A stretch of DNA of 64,000 nt, from the NCBI RefSeq assembly GCF_003253435.1, contig NZ_QKUB01000003.1:37016-101015 (forward strand). Direction: 5' to 3'. Below are positions 11,839 to 23,247 of the stretch, one piece after another. The stretch is from Metamycoplasma auris (lineage in GTDB: Bacteria > Bacillota_I > Bacilli_A > Mycoplasmatales > Metamycoplasmataceae). Position numbers and translations under genes: made by a program. The notes beneath the pieces are model-generated. The model had not been told where the DNA came from and ran no database searches. It worked only from the letters and a program-made list of their open reading frames with translations. Numbering within the stretch: position 1 is the stretch's first letter; each line of letters begins with the position of its first letter.

Positions 11839-12761
11839 TTATCTTTTTAGTTTTGAGACAAAATCTTTTAATTTAGAAGTATATGACTCTTTTATACTTT
11901 CATATTTTGTAACAATATCTTTTCATATAGAGTTATCTTTTCTAGCTCTAGATTCATCATAAGAATTTTTTGTCTTATATTCTGTATAAGAGTCTGAATC
12001 TTTTATTTGAGCACCTAAAGAAAATAAAGATAATGAATAAGTAAATAAATTGCCGTCTTTCATTATCGTATTTTCAAAAGTATGTCCAAATCTTCCTTGC
12101 TTATTATTTCAAATTTCATTCTTTTCTTTTATATATTTCTTTATTTTGTTAAATAACTCTTCATTTTCTGAGTGAATAGAAGGTAAATCTTTTGGTAATT
12201 CATTCATAGAAGTTTCAGGACTATCAGCTTGAGGTTCATCACTTCTAGTTGTTCCTTCTTCTGTAGTTTCTGGTTGTGTTGGGGACATTGATTCAGAATT
12301 AGTTCCTTCAGATCCGCTAGTAGATCCTTCTGAACTATTTGAAGAATCTATAGATTCAGGAGTTGGTGGAACCTCAACCCCCCCCTATTGCTATCGGTGG
12401 TATTTTCAGTAGTACTTCCTTCTGCGGAACTACTACTACTACTACTATTTGTTTCTGTTTCTGTTGTACTTGATGAGCTTGAACTTTCATCTGTTGTTGA
12501 ATTTGGTTGTTCTTGATTCGTTCCTTCAGGGGAAGTTTCAGGTGTTAAAGATGGTGTTGCATTGTTTCCATCTTGAGTGGAATTACCTTCAGGTTTCTTT
12601 AGATTTGGATTATCTGCCTGAGGTAAATTAATATCCATATTTTTTTTAGGATCTTTTGATTTGTCATCATTGACATTATTGCTATTTTGACATGATGCAA
12701 CAATCAATGTTGGAGTAATTGTTACAAATGATCCTAGTAGTAATGCAATTTTCTTAATCAT
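11839..12761 (-). CDS. Ser/Thr-rich surface lipoprotein, frameshifted at a G8 tract (phase-variable candidate, currently off or truncated)
   Basis: The signal peptide ends LIVASC (Cys24), followed by a Pro/Ser/Thr/Glu-rich stalk with a poly-Ser run coded by AGT triplets. At 12378-12385 the coding strand has eight G. As written, the frame then ends at 12348 (137 residues). With nine (or six) G it would continue in frame: a second Ser/Thr/Glu-rich stalk, then a Lys-rich helical tail ending FVSKLKR at 11839, about 307 residues in all. The downstream frame is open and compositionally continuous, so this is one gene. AGGAGAAT precedes the ATG. Function is probably surface exposure or antigenic variation, by inference. 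Confidence 0.85.
12378..12385 (-). repeat. G8 homopolymer inside lipoprotein gene
   Basis: Eight consecutive C on the plus strand (G on the coding strand) in a very AT-rich genome, exactly where the two halves of the lipoprotein frame diverge. Such tracts change length by polymerase slippage. Confidence 0.9.
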
Positions 12762-13057
12762 AATTTATTCTCCTATTATTTTTTTTATGGGTATTCATAG
12801 GTATATTTTTATTAATGAATAAAATATAAACCTTATTAAAGTCAATTATTATAAGGAAATAATTCAATAATTTATTGAATTTTGATTAAAAAAATATTGA
12901 ATTTATTGAGATTCTTATCATAAATTACTAAATATTTACTATAGAAATGAAGTGAAATTAGAATCTAAGAATCTTTAACTACTAGTTAAAAAATATCAAA
13001 TATAATTAAGTTATAAAAGAATTAAGTTAAAACATTATATAAAAAAGAAGTAAAAAA
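12762..13057. other. Divergent intergenic region
   Basis: 296 bases between the minus-strand lipoprotein and the plus-strand racemase. It is extremely AT-rich, with several TATAAT-like candidates on both strands. No RNA gene, repeat or open frame was recognised. Confidence 0.5.
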
Positions 13058-14125
13058 ATGAGTTATCCTAAGATTGTTATTGATGAAGAAAAATTTAAAA
13101 ATAATGTAAGAAAAGCTATTGGCATTTGTGCAAAAAAAGGCATTGAAGTTCTAGCTGTGACTAAGGGATTTTGTGGCAATAGAAGAATGGCAGAATTGTA
13201 TTATGAAGCTGGGATTAGATATTTTGGAGATTCAAGACTTGACAATTTTGAAGTCTATAAAGATATACAAGGACATAAGCAACTTCTAAGAATTCCAATG
13301 ATTTCTGAGATACCAAGAATGCTTGAGTTGTGTGATTCATCACTCCAAGGCGATATTAATGTAATTAAGAAGATTAGCGAATATGTAATATTTAAAAATC
13401 TGAAACCTCATGAAATTGTATTAATGGTGGATTTAGGAGATCGTAGAGAAGGTTATTTACCTGAGGAAACACTTGAAATAGCTAAGGAAATAAATAAGTT
13501 AAAAGGTGTTAAATTAATTGGATTAGGTTGTAACTTTGGTTGCTATGGTGCTAGAATTCCCTCAGATGAAGCAATGGCAAAGTTTGTTGAATTACAGCAT
13601 CAAATTGAAAATGAATTGCATATTAAATTAAGTCATATGTCAGGCGGGAATTCATTAAGTTTACATATGGTATGAGAAAATCGAATGCCATCTGAAGTAA
13701 ATTTCTTAAGAATGGGTTTTGCAATGATATTCGGAACTGAAGATATGCACCGTCAAACAATTGAGGGTATGTATCGTGATGCATTTCATTGTGAAGCTGA
13801 AGTAATTGAAGTTGATTTTAAATCATCGCTTCCAGTCGGAGCTTGTGGGATTGATGCATTTGGTCATGTTCCATATTTTGAAGATATTGGAAATATAAGA
13901 AGACTTATTCTTGGCATTGGAAAACTAGATACGATGTTTGATGCTATGATTCCTAAGGATAAAGATCTAAAAATCTTAGGAGGATCTTCAGATCATTTAA
14001 TTATTAATGCACAAGATAGCAAAATTGATTATAAACCAGGGGATATTGTCTCATTTGATTTAGATTGAGGTAGCTTACTTTATTTATTCAATTCAGATTA
14101 CGTAGAAAAAGAATTTAAAAAATAA
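13058..14125 (+). CDS. Alanine/ornithine racemase family PLP-dependent enzyme
   Basis: 355-residue fold-III PLP enzyme. The PLP lysine is expected in VLAVTKGFCG (Lys36), and the HMSGGNSLSLHM segment fits the phosphate-binding part of the barrel. Two TGA codons read as Trp join the segments at about residues 207 and 337. Family members racemise alanine or ornithine. In a wall-less organism alanine racemisation for peptidoglycan is not needed, so an amino-acid catabolic or other D-amino-acid role is possible. It stands alone, with a terminator directly after it. Confidence 0.85.
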
Positions 14126-14151
14126 AAATTTAAAACTAAGAAACTAAATTT

Positions 14152-14206
14152 AAAAGTAATTTTAGAATTTATTTAATTTGACAATAAATTTAAAATTACT
14201 TTTTTG
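14152..14206 (+). terminator. Rho-independent terminator after racemase gene
   Basis: Perfect 13-bp stem, AAAAGTAATTTTA (14152-14164) pairing with TAAAATTACTTTT (14191-14203), then a T run. The 26-base loop is long but AT-only. Confidence 0.7.
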
Positions 14207-14284
14207 TTTTATTATTTTTTAATTCGCTTTTGCTATCATATTTAAATTAAATATTTTTATATAAAAATATGTATTATTTTTTAT

Positions 14285-14965
14285 ATGTTTGATTGAAGAT
14301 ATATTTGAATAAATCTATTAATTTTTATTATTGCTTATTTCATAGGTTCAATTAATATAAGCATTTTGATCTCTAAAAAATGAAATAAAGATATAAGACA
14401 ACATGGTTCACACAATGCGGGTTCAACAAATGCTCTGAGAGTATTTGGATTCAAATTTGCAATTTTAGTTTTTATCTTTGATTGCTTGAAGTCATTTATT
14501 CCAACAATGATAGTTTTCTTATTCAAGAAATTTCTTAATAATGGTGATACTAAATCTATTATTCCTTTGTTTGCTGGATTAGGAGCATTCATTGGACACA
14601 TTATTCCTTGTTACTTTAAATTTAAAGGTGGTAAAGGAGTGGCGTCTTTCTTTGGAATGATTCTAGCCTTTGATTTAACTACATTCTTTATGCTTGCTTT
14701 ATTTTATCTTTGTTTAGTATTAATTACTAAATATGTTTCGCTTACTTCAGTTATATCAGCAATTGTTTTTGCTTTTTTAAGTTTCATTCCTTATTACTAT
14801 AATGAATGAGTTTTATCTTTCATTAATCAAAATATACCACTATGATCCCACAGTTACATTCTAGTTGGATGCACAATTATTATTATGCTTAAACATATTC
14901 CAAACTATATTAGATTAATTAAAAAAGAAGAGTCAAGATTAAATTTAATGAAATTTAGCAATTAA
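14285..14965 (+). CDS. plsY: Glycerol-3-phosphate acyltransferase PlsY
   Basis: Membrane acyltransferase that transfers the acyl group from acyl phosphate to glycerol-3-phosphate, the first step of phospholipid synthesis. 226 residues with several helices. The three PlsY motifs are visible: YFIGSINISILISK, HGSHNAGSTNALRVFG and KFKGGKGVASFFG. TGA codons encode Trp at residues 4, 8 and 33. The start at 14285 is the first ATG before the first helix. The stop codon overlaps the CIRCE element of hrcA. The second acylation would be done by PlsC at 49860. Confidence 0.93.
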
Positions 14966-14981
14966 AATGTTAAAGTGCTAA
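14955..14981 (+). promoter_or_regulatory. CIRCE operator (HrcA binding site)
   Basis: TTAGCAATT, nine bases, then AAGTGCTAA. The consensus is TTAGCACTC-N9-GAGTGCTAA, so the left arm matches 7 of 9 and the right arm 8 of 9 with exact spacing. It overlaps the end of plsY. A second right-arm copy (TAGTGCTAA) follows at 14984-14992, and a GATAAT -10-like box lies at 15002-15007. Confidence 0.85.
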
Positions 14982-15040
14982 TTTAGTGCTAAAATTATTG
15001 AGATAATAAAACTTTAAGGAGTAATTTTATTATTTCAATT

Positions 15041-16033
15041 ATGGATTTAAAGAATCGTCATCTTGATATTTTTAAAATGATTGTTGAGACTTTTTTTGAA
15101 ACAGGCGAACCAGTTGGATCTAAAAAACTTGTTGATATAAAAAAACTTGAACTTTCATCTGCAACAATAAGAAATATTATGTCGGATCTAGAAAAGCAAG
15201 GTTTTTTAGAAAAACCGCATACTTCAGGTGGAAGAATACCAACTACCTATGGTCTTGAATACTATACTAAATATATTGCATATAATCCTAAAAAATTTTT
15301 TAATCGAAGCCTAAACGACATACTAATTAAAAAAAGATTAAGTGTTGATACTACGTTGGATGAAGCAGCTAATTTGATCAGTAAAATGGCGCATTTTACA
15401 GTTATTGCAACTTCGAATAATAAAGATGAGAAATTAAAAAGTATTCAACTAACTCCACTTGATGAAAAATCAGCAGTTATTGTTATTGTGACAAGTTCTG
15501 GTAATGTGCAAAATAAACTATTTGACTTTGAAGAAGGAATTGAATTGAATGATCTTAGAATTGCAATTCGATTATTTAAGGAGCGACTTATTGATACACC
15601 AATGATTGAGTTAGCAATAAGAGCAAAAGCTCTACTTCCATTATTTAAGGAAAGAATTGGAAATTATGAGCGCCTCCTTGAGCGATTCATCAAAACAATT
15701 TTTGTTTTTGAAGAAAAAACACAAAATAAAACGTATAACAAAGATGCAATGATTTTATCTAAAAATATTTCAAGAGAAGAATTAGTTGGATTGCTCGAAT
15801 TAATTGAAAAACATTCAGTTTGATCAACGATTGAAAATAACCTAGATGAGGATAACAAAATTAGACTTGATTTCTCTAGAGAAAATTTAAATATAATCAG
15901 TAAAAAAATTGATTTTGAAAATGATAAAAATATCAAAGAAATTTCAATCATGGGTCCCAAAAACATTGATATTGAAGAATCATTAGAAACACTTGATTTA
16001 TTGTCAATACTAATAAAAAAAGGAGATAGATAA
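15041..16033 (+). CDS. hrcA: Heat-inducible transcription repressor HrcA
   Basis: Repressor of heat-shock genes that binds CIRCE, 330 residues. The N-terminal winged helix contains ETGEPVGSKKL and LSSATIRNIMSDLEKQGFLEKPHTSGGRIPT, typical of HrcA. The ATG at 15041 is used, but AAGGAG lies about 19 bases upstream, so an ATT start at 15026 or 15029 is possible. The stop overlaps the grpE start by one base (TAATG). With CIRCE upstream, hrcA-grpE should be autoregulated. Confidence 0.94.
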
Positions 16034-16857
16034 TGTGAACTTTTGAAAAATTTGAACAAGTTATATTTGAGTTATTGAAAAAGGATAATTCAAATCAAAA
16101 GGAAGAGTCAAAAAAATATTCCTATATTTGAAATTATGATGAAATTGATCCATTAATATTGGAAATTATTAGTAATGGTAAGAAATTAAGTGAAACTGAA
16201 ATAATATTTAAGAATAAAAAGACTGTTTACAAACTTAAATTAATCTCAAGAAAAAAAATTAATGCAAAAGAAAGATCATTGATTGAAAAAAATCAATCTT
16301 TATGCAATGATTTAAATAAATTGAAGAATGAACTTCAATTAAAAGAAGCTGAGATTAAAAAACTTAATGATGATATTGAAAACCTAAAAACTAAAGCAAT
16401 TTTAGATGCAAATGTTTTTAAACAAGAAGCAATTAATGTTCAAAAGAAAGCACAATCTACAATTAATGAATATAAGGCAAAAATATCAGAACACCAAGAA
16501 GAACAAATTAAAGAAGCAAAATTATATGCTTTGCAATCATTTTTAGAAAAATTAATTTTGCCACTTAATAATTTTGAGATTGCAATCAATGCCGCTCAAA
16601 ACATTGATAACTCAGTCTTAAAGAACTTTATTGTTGGATTCAATATGCTTTATAAGCAAGTTGAAGAAGTGTTATTAAGCGTCGGACTTACAAAAATTAT
16701 TCCTAGTGTTGGAGAACAATTCGATGCTAATATTCATCAGGTTTATGAATTAGTTACATCAGATTTAGAAAAAGATACAATTATTGAAATTAAAAATATC
16801 GGATATAAATTGCATGATCGTGTAATTAAACCGGCATTAGTTATTGTTGCTAAATAA
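16033..16857 (+). CDS. grpE: Nucleotide exchange factor GrpE
   Basis: DnaK co-chaperone, 274 residues. A variable N-terminal extension of about 85 residues is followed by a long coiled coil (about 85-165) and the C-terminal beta domain (VGEQFDANIHQVYELV, VIKPALVIVAK), which is diagnostic. The second codon is TGA (Trp). The ATG overlaps the hrcA stop by one base. The N-terminal extension before the coiled coil is longer than in most GrpE. Confidence 0.9.
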
Positions 16858-16932
16858 TTCCTATTTTTTTCTCAAAAATTAGAAATATTTAATCAGATCA
16901 AATAAAATAAAAATAAATTTGAAAGAGGAAAA

Positions 16933-19440
16933 ATGATATTACCTTTTATACCAATCAAAAAGCAAATTCTTCTGCCATATGACACAGATCAAATTAGAGT
17001 TGGAAAACCTAATTCAGTTTTAGCAATGATGCAATCTCTTGAAAACAAAGAATATAAAAATAAAATTCTAATTACTTTTATTAAGGATGAATTTGCAAGA
17101 GAAACTGAAATAACTAATAGAGATATGATAGAAGATATTGCAGTTGTTGCAACAGTAAAAAACTCAACAGAAAACAATGGTGTGTATACACTTAAATTAA
17201 ATTGTTCAGCAGCTGTAAAGTTAGGAGACCTTCTAAAACTAGATGAGAATGATAAAAGTAGTCCTTTAATATTTGGTTCATATGAGCAAATTATTGAACC
17301 TAAGGGTTTAATTTCAATTGAGTTATTACAAAAATCGTTAAAAAAATTAGATGATTTTATTGCTAAAAAACCATCTAATCAATCTGATGCAAAATTCTTT
17401 AATCCAAATACTTTTGATTTTGCTGCCGCTGAGACATTTAGAAAATTTATCGTAAATGAAATTATTGATGTTGAAACCACTACATATAAAGAACCTCAAT
17501 TGAATGAGAAAATTTGAACGATTATAAAAATAATTAAAACTCATCTAACGAGAGAAGATTTAATTAAACTACTTCATTTAAAAAATGATGAATTAATTAA
17601 TGAAGTAGTTGCAATATTATCATTAAAATTTGAATCAGTTAATGTTGATTATGAATTAAGCAAGAAAATGAATGAAGAAATGGAAAATTCTCAAAGAGAT
17701 TTCCTAGTAAGAGAAAAAATTAAGCAATTAAGATCGATGCTTAATGATGATTCGACAAATAATGCTGAAAAAATTGAAAAAGACCCTGAAGAAAGTAAAA
17801 GATATCCATCATATGTTTTAGAAGCTCTAAAGATTGAACAAGCTAGATTAGCATCAATGATGGCATCAAGCCCAGAAGCAAACATTACAAAAAATTACAT
17901 TGATTTAATTCTAGCGTTACCATGAAGAAAAGTAAGCAAAGAATTAATAGATATAAATCATGTAAGAAAAATACTTGATAAGCATCACTCTGGTCTTGAA
18001 AAACCAAAGCAAAGAATTCTAGAATTCATTTCTGTTTTAACTCATACAAAAAGCAAAAATGCTGATGAAGAATATATTGCAATCAAGAATGATAACGAAC
18101 ATTTTATTGATAAGAATCTATTTGTTCATAAAACAGGCGAAACGTTAAACAATCCAGTTAATAATATTCCAATTTTAACTTTAATTGGTCCTCCAGGTAC
18201 AGGTAAAACTACTCTAGCAAAATCGATTGCCGAAGCATTACAACGTAGATTTATTAAGGTATCTTTAGGTGGAGTTAAGGATGAAAGTGAAATAAGAGGA
18301 CATAGAAGAACTTATGTTGGAGCAATGCCTGGAAAAATAATTTCTGCAATTAAAAAAGCAGGAGTTTCAAACCCAGTTATATTGCTTGATGAGATTGATA
18401 AAATGTCTTCAGACTTTAGAGGTGATCCAACAAGTGCAATGCTTGAAGTACTAGATCCTGAACAAAATCCTAACTTCCAAGATCATTACTTAGATCTTGA
18501 ATATGACTTATCAAAAGTTTTATTTATTGCAACAGCAAACTACTATGATAGTATCCCTGCTGCTTTAATTGATAGAGTTGAGTTACTTGAATTATCAACT
18601 TATACTACTGCTGAAAAGATAGAGATTGCTAAAACTCATTTAATGCCTAAAGTATTAGAACAAAATGCTCTAACTGAATCACAAATGAAAATTTCTTCTG
18701 AAATGCTTGAATTTATAATTTGCTCATACACAAGAGAAAGCGGAGTTCGTGAACTTAAACGTTTACTAGATAGTATTGCTCGTAAAATCGTAGTTAAGAT
18801 TTTAGACAAAGAAATCACTGATAGTTTTGATGTATCTGAGGAAATAATAATTGATTTTTTAGGACCAATTAAATTCGAAGAAGATGAAAATGAGAATAAA
18901 GATCAAGTAGGAGTTGTTAATGGACTGGCATATACTAGTTTTGGTGGTTCTACTTTAGCAATTGAGGTTACAACTTTTCCTGGTAAGGAAGGATTAAAAC
19001 TAACTGGACATTTAAAAGATGTTATGAAAGAGTCAGCTCAAATTGCATTGGCTTATGTAAGAGCTAACGCAGAAAAATTTGGAATTGATTTTGATTTTGA
19101 TAACAAGTCAATTCATATTCACGTGCCTGCCGGAGCAATACCAAAGGATGGCCCTTCAGCCGGTGTAACATTTACTACTTCAATCATAAGTGCCCTATCT
19201 AAAAAAGCAGTTCCAGCTAATATCGGAATGACAGGTGAAATAACACTAAGAGGAAAAGTTCTTCCAATTGGTGGATTAAAAGAAAAATCACTTGCTGCAG
19301 CGCAATTTGGAATTAAAAAGATTTTTATTCCATATGATAATGCTAAGAATTTAATCGATGTTCCTGAAGAAGTTAAGAAGGAAGTTGAGTTTATTCCAGT
19401 AAAATACTACGAAGAAATATTTGACGCACTTTTTAAATAA
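16933..19440 (+). CDS. lon: ATP-dependent protease Lon
   Basis: Cytosolic AAA+ serine protease for damaged proteins, 835 residues. Order: N-terminal substrate domain, coiled coil, AAA+ with Walker A GPPGTGKTT (about 418) and Walker B VILLDEIDKM, then the protease domain with the catalytic dyad Ser742 in PKDGPSAGV and Lys785 in GGLKEKS. AGAGGAAAA precedes the ATG. It lies 75 bases after grpE and probably belongs to the stress regulon, but no second CIRCE was found before it. A terminator follows. Confidence 0.97.
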
Positions 19441-19458
19441 TTAAAAATAAAAAAAGAA

Positions 19459-19491
19459 AAAATTAGCCTAACTAACTTGGGCTAATTTTTT
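19459..19491 (+). terminator. Terminator between lon and gapA
   Basis: Ten-bp stem AAAATTAGCC / GGCTAATTTT with an 11-base loop and a following T run. It lies between converging genes and can act on both strands. Confidence 0.85.
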
Positions 19492-19503
19492 ATAAGCGAT
19501 TCT

Positions 19504-20505
<1,002 letters not shown>

Positions 20506-20568
20506 TGTTCTCCTTTTTTACTCCATATTAAATTAAATCGATGATTTAAGTTAATATCTACATAAAAA

Positions 20569-20574
20569 ATTATA
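20569..20574 (-). promoter_or_regulatory. -10 box for gapA
   Basis: TATAAT on the minus strand in the gap between the HAD gene and gapA. It would give a leader of about 57 bases before the gapA start. The -35 is not clear, as is common in mycoplasmas. Confidence 0.5.
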
Positions 20575-20584
20575 TTCCAATTAA

Positions 20585-21394
20585 CTAATTCGAATTTTCA
20601 ATTTTTTTAATGGCATTATACACACCTGAATTTTTGTATGACCCAGCAACTCATGCTGCTTGACTTTTAACATTTCGTAAAGCATTTTTCATCGCAACAA
20701 AGGCACCAACATAAGGGATTGAAGAGGTATCATTTCCTGAATCACCAAAATGAATAGTTTCTTTTGGATTTACATCTAGTAATTTTGAGACGAATTCAAT
20801 AGCTTTTCCTTTGCTTGCATTGATATCATTAATTTCAATTGCAAATCCTTTTGAAACTATAAAAATTGAAATATTTTTGAATTCACTCTCTAGTTCTTCT
20901 TTTAATTTTTTAATTCCTTTTTTAGTGGTACCAAAGACAATTATTTTTGTGCAATCAGTAATTGTTTCCAAATCATCATAATTCTTTTGTGTCATGCTTC
21001 TAACTCATGGTCTAATTAATTTTAGTCTAGCTTTATTACCATAAATTGTGTTTCCACTATTTAAAATGAAAAATAGATTCTTTTGTTTAATTAAATCAAG
21101 AATTTCAATTACTGTGTCTTTATTTATTTCATGTTTTGCAATAATTTCACCATTTGAATCAACAATGATGCCACCGTTTTGGCAAATCACATATTTAGAG
21201 TTTGCTTTTTTAGCTAAGTCTAAGACGAAATCAGATGCATAACGACCAGTGGCAATAATAAAAGGAGTACCACTAGTATTTTTTCCTTTTAATATTTGCA
21301 GATTTTTTTCACTAATCTTTTCTTTTGTTTTTGGTAAATCTAATAAAGTACCATCTAAGTCTGTGAAATAGGCTTTTGGTTTGAAATTAATCAT
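20585..21394 (-). CDS. HAD superfamily (Cof-type) sugar-phosphate phosphatase
   Basis: 269-residue class IIB HAD hydrolase. Motif I is FTDLDGTLLD (two catalytic Asp), the Thr/Ser motif is FIIATGR, the motif III Lys is in ASKGKAIEF and motif IV is HFGDSGNDTSS. The family dephosphorylates small phosphometabolites, and the exact substrate cannot be read from sequence. Two TGA codons read as Trp. It starts 8 bases after trxA. Confidence 0.88.
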
Positions 21395-21402
21395 AATTTA
21401 CT

Positions 21403-21708
21403 TTATTTTTTAATAAATTGTTTCTTTAATTCTTCAACTGGTAAATAGCCTCTAGTAGAATTTACTAATTTACCATCGTCATAATAGAATAATGAAGGAA
21501 TTACACTAACTCCCATTTCACGTGCAAATTCAACATTTTGATCAACATCAAAATCAAAAACATTAATGTCTTCATTTTCTGTTGCAAGACGTTGCAATTC
21601 TGGACCAATCATTTGACATGGACCACATCATGTAGCTCTAAATGCAACGATTGACTTACCATTTAAATGTTCATTATTTAATTCTTCTCTTAATAATTTT
21701 TTATACAT
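21403..21708 (-). CDS. trxA: Thioredoxin
   Basis: 101-residue thiol-disulfide reductase with the active site WCGPC at residues 27-31. The Trp is a TGA codon. The cis-Pro loop is VSVIPSLFYY. AAGGAG lies 8 bases before the ATG. It is probably cotranscribed with proS (20 bases upstream) and the HAD gene. Confidence 0.95.
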
Positions 21709-21728
21709 ATTTAACTCCTTAAATTAGA

Positions 21729-23162
21729 TTAATAAGATTTTGCAAAAATTACAATTTTATCAGTTTTTTTATTTGAGTAGAAGCAATTATCGCTTTGTAT
21801 TTTTATGTCTAAATTGAATGGCATACAGCGTGACGTTGCGCCAGTATCTTTCTTAATTTCATCCTCAAGAATTGAATCACCGCAGAATTTAGTAATTGCT
21901 CAATAACCTGAATTAATTATTTGTTTGAATTCATCATAGTTATAAGCAATTTTGATGCTATTAATTAATCTTAGTTTTGCTTGATTAAATAAATTATTTT
22001 GGATATCATCTAGTAACTTTTTAGTCATTTGCAATACATTAGAGATTGGAACTTGGTGTTTTTCAAGTGTATCCCTTCTAACGAAGGTTACAACGTCATT
22101 ATCTAAATCTCTAGGTCCAATTTCAATCCGTAATGGTGTACCATGAATTTCGGAATTAGCTGCTTTAAAACCTGCGTTTTTATTGCTTTTATCAATCTCA
22201 TTAGATATAAATTCATTATCTAAAAGCATTGATATTTGAGATGCAACTTCTGAAACTCTACTATCTTTGGCAGCGAACAATTCAATAATATCTACTTTTG
22301 TTGGAGCAATCTTTGGAGGAATGATGATGCCGCGGTCATCCCCATGAGTCATTATTAGAGCCCCAAGCAATCTAGTTGAAACTCCTCATGATGTTCCATA
22401 AGGATTTTCAAGTTTATTCTCTTTGTTTTTAAATGTAATATTAAAAGCTTTTGTAAAATTTTGACCTAAATAATGACTTGTACCAGTTTGCAATGCTTTT
22501 TTATCTTTCATCATTGCTTCAATTGTGTATGTGTATGTTGCGCCAGCAAATTTTTCGTGTTCGGTTTTTTGACCTTTAACAACCGGAATAGCTAAATATT
22601 CCTCAACAAATGATGTGTAAATATCTAGCATTTTTTTTGTTAATGTTTCTGCTTCTTCTTGCGTTGAATGAATTGTGTGACCTTCTTGTCATAGAAATTC
22701 ACGTGTTCTTAAGAATGGATTAGTTGTCTTTTCTCATCTCAAAACATTTACTCATTGATTATAAATAAGTGGAAGATCATTATAAGATTCAATCTCATTT
22801 TTAAAGAAATCACCAAATAACACTTCACTTGTTGGTCTAATAAAGAATTTTTCAGTTAATTTCTTGCCTCCAACTTCAGTGACTGTTGCTAATTCAGGAT
22901 TGAAACCATCAATATGATTTTTTTCTTTATTTAGTAGACTCTCGGGAATTAAAAGAGGCAGATTAACATTTTTGACGCCAATTCTTTTAAATTCTTTGTC
23001 TAAAATTAAACGAATATTGTCTCAAATTCCAAATGATAAAGGTTTAAAAATAATTGACCCTTTTGAAGAACCATAGGCCATTAAATCACCATTTTGAATT
23101 ACATCTGTATATCATTTGGCAAAATTTTCTTCTTGTGTTGTAATTTTTTCCAATTTCTTCAT
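21729..23162 (-). CDS. proS: Prolyl-tRNA synthetase (short, archaeal/eukaryote-like type)
   Basis: Class II synthetase charging tRNA-Pro, 477 residues. Motif 2 is [22 protein letters not shown] (split by TGA Trp codons), [11 protein letters not shown] belongs to the active site, and motif 3 appears as [18 protein letters not shown]. The length and the absence of the INS editing insert fit the ProS3-like type common in mycoplasmas. It starts at ATG 23162 ([14 protein letters not shown]). Confidence 0.94.
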
Positions 23163-23199
23163 AACTAATAATTTTATAGATTTTATTGATTTTTAACTT

Positions 23200-23233
23200 A
23201 AATTAAAACAGGCCATTTTACCTGTTTTAATTT
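23200..23233 (-). terminator. Hairpin after deoB
   Basis: Perfect 13-bp inverted repeat AAATTAAAACAGG / CCTGTTTTAATTT with an 8-base loop, 15 bases after the deoB stop. The T run after the stem is short, so termination may be partial. Confidence 0.65.
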
Positions 23234-23247
23234 AATAATAAATTAAA

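Noticed and set aside
14984..14992. Second GTGCTAA copy as a full second CIRCE
   Set aside because: Only the right half-site is present at this spacing. No left arm pairs with it.
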